From contig CAJWWH010000063.1 in NCBI GenBank assembly GCA_913048545.1, positions 1-9,772 of the forward strand: DNA of 9,772 nt. Reading direction: 5' to 3'. This DNA comes from an uncultured Opitutia bacterium (GTDB lineage Bacteria > Verrucomicrobiota > Verrucomicrobiae > Opitutales > MB11C04). A program made the position numbers and the translations under genes. The notes below the pieces were generated by a model. The model was not told the origin of the DNA. It made no database searches and was given only the letters and a program-made list of their open reading frames with translations. Within the stretch, counting starts at the first letter, position 1, and each line of letters opens with the position of its first letter. Below are positions 6,566 to 9,772 of this stretch, piece after piece.

Positions 6566-6656
6566 TTTTTTAATCCGAAAGTATTAGTTCATATCCAAAA
6601 AACATTCATCAGATTCACGGTGAAAATTAAAAAATTATGAATGGACTCATCCAGTG
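6566..6656. other. 91-base gap between lpxA and the yjbQ-family gene
   Basis: This is the longest gap inside the minus-strand gene run and so the likeliest place for a secondary promoter. It is AT-rich. I found no sigma-70-like pair with good spacing and no hairpin followed by a T tract. A short dyad, TTCAC-G-GTGAA read as + strand 6615-6625, has 5-base arms around one base and could be a protein site or chance. Confidence 0.3.
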
Positions 6657-7436
6657 CTAGGCCAAACCCCTTTCACTTGTTTCAGTAAATGCAATGATTT
6701 CCCTGGTTATTTTTTCCCGGGCCCATTCCGAATTGTCCTGCAACCGCTCAATCGCCTGCCTACGATTCAGGTCCCCGCGCCAAAGCACCTTAAAAACTCC
6801 TTTGGCCACATCCAAGTCCTCCTTGGAAAATCCTGCTCTTGTCATTCCCACTTTATTAATTGAACGAACTTCTGCCGGGGATCCGTCGGCCAGCATAAAA
6901 GGAGGGACATCCTGAACCAATTTCGAGCAGGCGGAAACCATACAATGTCTACCCAAACGGCAAAATTGATGAATGCCCACGCCCCATCCCACATTGACAT
7001 GATCCTCCACTTGGACATGCCCACCAAGAGCCGAGTGACTGCTCATAACCAAATGATTACCCACTTTGCAGTCATGGGCGACATGACTATAAGCAAGAAA
7101 GACATTATTGGAACCAATCTCAGTACTGTCCTCACCATTCGTTGCCACATGAGCAGTTACATATTCCCGAAAAATATTATTATCCCCAATAGTCAGTTTG
7201 GGCTCTCCGCCGGTATATTTTAAATCGTGGGTCAGCCCCCCGATTAACGCATAGGGGAATATTTCGTTATTCCGCCCTAAAATCACTTTTCCTTCTACGG
7301 TTGCGTGGTGTCGGACAATCGACCCGTCTCCAATTACGGAATTTTTTCCAACCAAAGCAAATGCTTCGACCCGGACACCTTTTCCCAACTGTGCACCCTC
7401 CTCCACAATTGCCTGGGGATGAACACTGACCTCCAT
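6657..7436 (-). CDS. lpxA: UDP-N-acetylglucosamine acyltransferase LpxA
   Basis: 259 residues from the ATG at 7436. A GGAGAGGAGA ribosome binding site lies 4 bases upstream, and the ATG overlaps the lpxC-fabZ stop (TGATG). LpxA transfers a 3-hydroxyacyl chain from acyl-ACP to UDP-GlcNAc, the first step of lipid A synthesis. The N-terminal two thirds is a left-handed beta helix of hexapeptide repeats starting VHPQAIVEEGAQLG. Catalytic His121 lies in SHVAHDCKVGN (E. coli His125). DLKYTGGEP, HQFCRLG and QDVPPFMLADGSPAEVRSIN match the family. The C-terminal 60 or so residues form the helical acyl-carrier-binding domain. The position of E. coli Gly173, the acyl-chain ruler, is Ala169 here (MVSACS), so the chain-length preference may differ. 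Coupling to LpxC-FabZ places three early lipid A functions in one unit. Confidence 0.96.
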   Translation of the reverse strand: MEVSVHPQAIVEEGAQLGKGVRVEAFALVGKNSVIGDGSIVRHHATVEGKVILGRNNEIFPYALIGGLTHDLKYTGGEPKLTIGDNNIFREYVTAHVATNGEDSTEIGSNNVFLAYSHVAHDCKVGNHLVMSSHSALGGHVQVEDHVNVGWGVGIHQFCRLGRHCMVSACSKLVQDVPPFMLADGSPAEVRSINKVGMTRAGFSKEDLDVAKGVFKVLWRGDLNRRQAIERLQDNSEWAREKITREIIAFTETSERGLA

Positions 7437-8773
7437 CAACTCTCCTCTCCTGCGTCCACAATTGAGAACATAAGGCTGGCCGATGAGACCGCTTTTTCAT
7501 TAACCATACACTCCACCCGGGCAGTGGCTAACTTGTTACCGCGCACCTTTTCCAAAGTGGCGGTAATCACAAGCTGGTCACCGGGAACGACCGGTTTTCT
7601 GAACTTCACCTTGTCCGCACTCATAAAAAAGGCCACTTTCCCCTCGGATGAGCTCCTGCGGAGCAATAATATTCCGGCAGCCTGCGCCATGGCTTCGAGT
7701 TGGAGGACTCCGGGCATAACCGGATGACCGGGAAAATGACCGGTGAAAAAGGGTTCATTAATCGTCACATTTTTGATCCCGACTAAAACTTCGTTTCCTT
7801 GAATTGAAATTACCCGGTCGATCATCACAAAAGGAAAACGGTGGGGTAACACATCGAGCACCCGCCGGACATCCAATTCTGTCTCATCGGGCAGAACCAC
7901 GGATTTATTTTTCTTTTTTTCCTGGCTCGGTTTACCCTTACTTTTCATTCTTTCCGCAATCTTACCGGTAAGGTCGGAATTCAGAGAATGTCCGGGGCGA
8001 ACGGCAATGATATGTGCCTTGAGTGGTTTGCCAAGCAAAGCGAGATCTCCAACAATATCCAAAATTTTATGGCGTACAAACTCATCTTCAAACCGAAGCG
8101 GTTCCTTGGAGAGAATTTTGTCTCCTTTGATCACAATGGCACTGTCCAAACTGCCCCCGCGAATTTTTCCCAACTTTAATAACTCCTCAATATCCTCATA
8201 AACCGTAAATGTACGGGCCGGTGCAATCTGTGCGACAAAGGTTTCAGGATCTAGATCGATCGATAAATGCTGAACATGACTGCCACGGTCATCCGCCGAT
8301 GTGCATGTGATCCTGAATCCATCGTAGGGCAGCGCAATCATGGAGCGGTTTCCCGAAGTCACCGAGAGCGGTTCAGGCAACTGATAATACTCCCGCTCCT
8401 TCTCCTGTTCCACCGGTTCTGCCTCGAGGACGAGATTGACAAAGGGGCGTGCGGAACCGTCTAAAATTGGTGGCTCACTTGCATCCACTTCAATAATTGC
8501 ATTGTCTACCCCGCACCCGGCCAGGGCACTGAGCACATGTTCAATCGTATGAACTTTCGCATTTCCATTTGAGATTGTGGTGCTGCGCACCAATTCGGTG
8601 ACATTGGAGGAGAGAGGTATAATTTCAGGTTTCCCATATAAATCAACCCGCCGGAAAACAAAGCCTTTACCCACCTCCGCCGGTTTAATGGTCAAGCATA
8701 CATCCTCTCCCGTATGCAGAGATTTCCCCTTGATTGATCTTTCGTTGCGTATTGTCCTTTGTTTTGTCGGCAT
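7436..8773 (-). CDS. lpxC-fabZ: Bifunctional LpxC deacetylase / FabZ dehydratase fusion
   Basis: 445 residues joining two enzymes. Residues about 4-270 are LpxC, the zinc deacetylase for the committed lipid A step: [14 protein letters not shown] near the start, [12 protein letters not shown] with general base Glu78 and zinc ligand His79, [14 protein letters not shown] with ligands His235 and Asp239, and GHSLN with His262. Residues about 271-297 are a Lys-rich linker. Residues about 298-445 are FabZ, the hot-dog 3-hydroxyacyl-ACP dehydratase: [13 protein letters not shown], then [23 protein letters not shown] with catalytic His346 and Glu360. LpxC uses the product that LpxA makes, while FabZ competes with LpxA for 3-hydroxyacyl-ACP, so the fusion ties two ends of a flux branch. 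Such fusions are known in Bacteroidota and occur in Verrucomicrobiota. The start ATG has no Shine-Dalgarno sequence but lies just below a candidate promoter. The stop overlaps lpxA. Confidence 0.96.
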   Translation of the reverse strand: MPTKQRTIRNERSIKGKSLHTGEDVCLTIKPAEVGKGFVFRRVDLYGKPEIIPLSSNVTELVRSTTISNGNAKVHTIEHVLSALAGCGVDNAIIEVDASEPPILDGSARPFVNLVLEAEPVEQEKEREYYQLPEPLSVTSGNRSMIALPYDGFRITCTSADDRGSHVQHLSIDLDPETFVAQIAPARTFTVYEDIEELLKLGKIRGGSLDSAIVIKGDKILSKEPLRFEDEFVRHKILDIVGDLALLGKPLKAHIIAVRPGHSLNSDLTGKIAERMKSKGKPSQEKKKNKSVVLPDETELDVRRVLDVLPHRFPFVMIDRVISIQGNEVLVGIKNVTINEPFFTGHFPGHPVMPGVLQLEAMAQAAGILLLRRSSSEGKVAFFMSADKVKFRKPVVPGDQLVITATLEKVRGNKLATARVECMVNEKAVSSASLMFSIVDAGEES

Positions 8774-8778
8774 TTTAA

Positions 8779-8801
8779 GTGCTAATTTCTAGAACAAGCA
8801 C
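8779..8801. promoter_or_regulatory. Nested dyad over the lpxC -10 region, candidate operator
   Basis: GTGCT (8779-8783) and AGCAC (8797-8801) form 5-base outer arms around the perfect 8-base palindrome TTCTAGAA (8787-8794). The two spacers differ by one base, so the symmetry is not exact. The site covers the candidate -10 box of lpxC-fabZ and lies in the divergent region shared with the small membrane protein gene, so a bound regulator could affect both. It is assigned by symmetry only. Confidence 0.3.
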
Positions 8802-8814
8802 GACTTTCTGTAAA
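8786..8814 (-). promoter_or_regulatory. Candidate lpxC-fabZ promoter
   Basis: On the minus strand, TTTACA (8809-8814) and TAGAAA (8786-8791) are separated by exactly 17 bases and match the sigma-70 consensus at five and four positions. Transcription would begin about 5-8 bases before the lpxC ATG (8773), giving a very short leader, which agrees with the missing Shine-Dalgarno sequence. Confidence 0.4.
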
Positions 8815-8836
8815 GGAGGAAGAATCGTTTCAAGGC

Positions 8837-9043
8837 TTGCGATTTGAGGAAATTATCAATTGTATTGAGGTAATGGTGACCAAAAGGCAGACGCTGGCTA
8901 AAAAGTGGAAAAAGGAATACTACCGGGCGGTCGACGGAATAGTTCGTTCACACGGTATGCAAAAATTTCTCATGCGGATACTGTATCTAATTTGCTTTGT
9001 GGCCACAGTGATTCTGTCCACCTTACTCTACCTTAATTCCTAG
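8837..9043 (+). CDS. Small single-helix membrane protein, unrecognised
   Basis: Up to 68 residues. I do not recognise a family. The N-terminal part is polar and strongly basic (KRQTLAKKWKKEYYRAVDG). It is followed by one hydrophobic helix near the C-terminus (LMRILYLICFVATVILSTLLYL) and three residues more, so a tail-anchored inner-membrane protein is likely. The start is uncertain. The longest frame begins with TTG at 8837, 17 bases after a strong AAGGAGG (8813-8819), which is too far for ideal use. ATG at 8873 has GAGG only 2 bases upstream, and GTG at 8876 has the same GAGG at 5 bases, giving 55-56 residues. It diverges from lpxC-fabZ and ends 2 bases from the stop of the convergent leucine-rich-repeat gene. 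The tight packing and the balanced amino acid composition argue for a real gene. Confidence 0.55.
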   Translation: MRFEEIINCIEVMVTKRQTLAKKWKKEYYRAVDGIVRSHGMQKFLMRILYLICFVATVILSTLLYLNS

Positions 9044-9045
9044 AA

Positions 9046-9772
9046 TTATTTTTTCCCAAGAAAAGGTAAATCGTTCCTGAAGGATCCATTGGTAAGGGCT
9101 TTTTGCCAGGATCGATATGCACTCGTTTTTTCACCATCGTCCACGGAAGGATCTTCCGCAAAATCCATCAGTCTTAAATATCCTTTCATTTGAAGATAAT
9201 CACCGAGCATTTTATTGGAACGGGGATGCCCAATCATAGAATAAACTAACTGCTCCGCTTCAATGACCCGTTTTTTTTGATTCCCGGTTACTAAAAAAGT
9301 ACCCAGCGAACGGATTTGACTGAGTTGATCTTGAACAATTTGGTTTTCAAGATCTAAACAGTTACCGGAAAGAGACAGCCTTCTCATCTTTTTGAGTCCC
9401 AGCAGTGGTTTGATCGAGTAGATAAAATTATTTGATAACGAAAGGACCTGAATATCTTGGTAACCGGCAATTGGCTTTAAGCTGACAAACTGATTTCTTT
9501 GCAGTCGTAATTCCTTGAGCGAATTCAAGCCCTGAATGGGACGCAAGTCACAGATTCTATTCTCCACTAAATAAAGGTGCTCGATCTTGGGTAAGGAATC
9601 AAGTCCTTGCAGGCTGTTTATCCGATTGTCGGATAAGGATAGCCGGCGAATCTCTTTAAAATCACTCAGATTACCAACATTTTCCAACTGGTTGCCTGAT
9701 AAAAGAAGAACCTGCAGACTGGGTAAATCATTTAAAGAAGCATCAGACTTGAGCATGTTGTCATATAAATAG
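9046..9772 (-). CDS. Leucine-rich-repeat protein (5' end beyond the window)
   Basis: The C-terminal part of an LRR protein of the SDS22/internalin-like type. Counting from an internal ATG at 9756, the consensus LxLxxNxL repeats with an exact 22-residue period: conserved Asn at 22, 44, 66, 88, 110 and 132. The frame stays open to the right edge, and the five codons before that ATG (YLYDN) supply the Leu and Asn of a further repeat in exact register. The ATG is therefore probably internal and the true start lies outside. Residues about 136-160 act as a C-terminal cap, and 161-236 are a charged helical region with no repeat (AEQLVYSMIGHPRSNKMLGDYLQ). Such LRR arrays form a curved protein-binding solenoid. 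No anchor or sorting signal is visible at the C-terminus, and export cannot be judged without the N-terminus. The stop lies 2 bases from the stop of the convergent small membrane protein gene. Confidence 0.88.
   Translation of the reverse strand, partial: YLYDNMLKSDASLNDLPSLQVLLLSGNQLENVGNLSDFKEIRRLSLSDNRINSLQGLDSLPKIEHLYLVENRICDLRPIQGLNSLKELRLQRNQFVSLKPIAGYQDIQVLSLSNNFIYSIKPLLGLKKMRRLSLSGNCLDLENQIVQDQLSQIRSLGTFLVTGNQKKRVIEAEQLVYSMIGHPRSNKMLGDYLQMKGYLRLMDFAEDPSVDDGEKTSAYRSWQKALTNGSFRNDLPFLGKK

Noticed and set aside
7305..7727. A 140-codon open frame on the + strand opposite lpxA and the FabZ part
   Set aside because: It is antisense to two certain genes, has no recognisable domain or ribosome binding site, and its composition (many Ser, Thr, Asn) is that of a reverse reading of conserved coding sequence.
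1..9772. CRISPR array, tRNA, rRNA, insertion sequence or phage island
   Set aside because: No evenly spaced direct repeats, no cloverleaf with a CCA end, no transposase, integrase or terminal inverted repeats, and coding style looks uniform across the window by eye.

Overview
The window looks like a chromosomal segment of a free-living Gram-negative bacterium with a lipid A outer membrane. The best guess is Verrucomicrobiota, of the Opitutales/Puniceicoccales type. This rests on three things: LpxC and FabZ are fused in one polypeptide directly ahead of lpxA; a secreted protein ends in a Trp-rich C-terminal domain of a kind I associate with that group; and several genes have weak or no Shine-Dalgarno sequence. 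The lineage is inferred from gene content and was not checked by search. I see no rRNA, tRNA, CRISPR array, transposase, integrase or phage gene.

Layout, left to right. (1) The last 30 codons of an acetolactate synthase large subunit (+, 2-94), followed by a small hairpin. (2) A secreted protein with an Ig-like region and a Trp-rich C-terminus (-, 129-923). It is divergent from (3) a secreted YceI-family protein (+, 1032-1694) across 108 bases that hold candidate promoters and a perfect 17-base palindrome. (4) A long run of minus-strand genes, read from 8773 down to 1710: lpxC-fabZ, lpxA, yjbQ-family, LysM lipoprotein, cysteine desulfurase, recF, TauE/SafE transporter, ruvC. Junctions in this run are either one-base stop/start overlaps (TGATG or TAATG, three times) or gaps of 10, 14, about 52 and 91 bases. 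It therefore probably forms one or two transcription units, with the only plausible break before yjbQ. (5) A divergent short gene for a small single-helix membrane protein (+, about 8837-9043), which ends 2 bases from (6) the stop of a leucine-rich-repeat protein (-, 9046 to beyond the right edge).

The genes fall into an envelope set and a DNA-repair/sulfur set. LpxC, FabZ and LpxA supply lipid A precursors and 3-hydroxyacyl chains. The LysM lipoprotein probably acts at the cell wall. RecF (gap repair, RecA loading) and RuvC (Holliday junction cleavage) sit in the same string as a NifS/IscS-like cysteine desulfurase and a putative sulfur-oxyanion exporter, with no ruvAB, recOR, isc or suf partners in view. 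All catalytic residues that I could check by eye in LpxC, FabZ, LpxA, RecF, RuvC and the desulfurase are present. I find no convincing new multi-gene system. The points most worth a second look are the coupled desulfurase-recF pair, the T9 tract inside a candidate promoter for the secreted protein, candidate promoters that abut start codons, and the small membrane protein divergent from lpxC.
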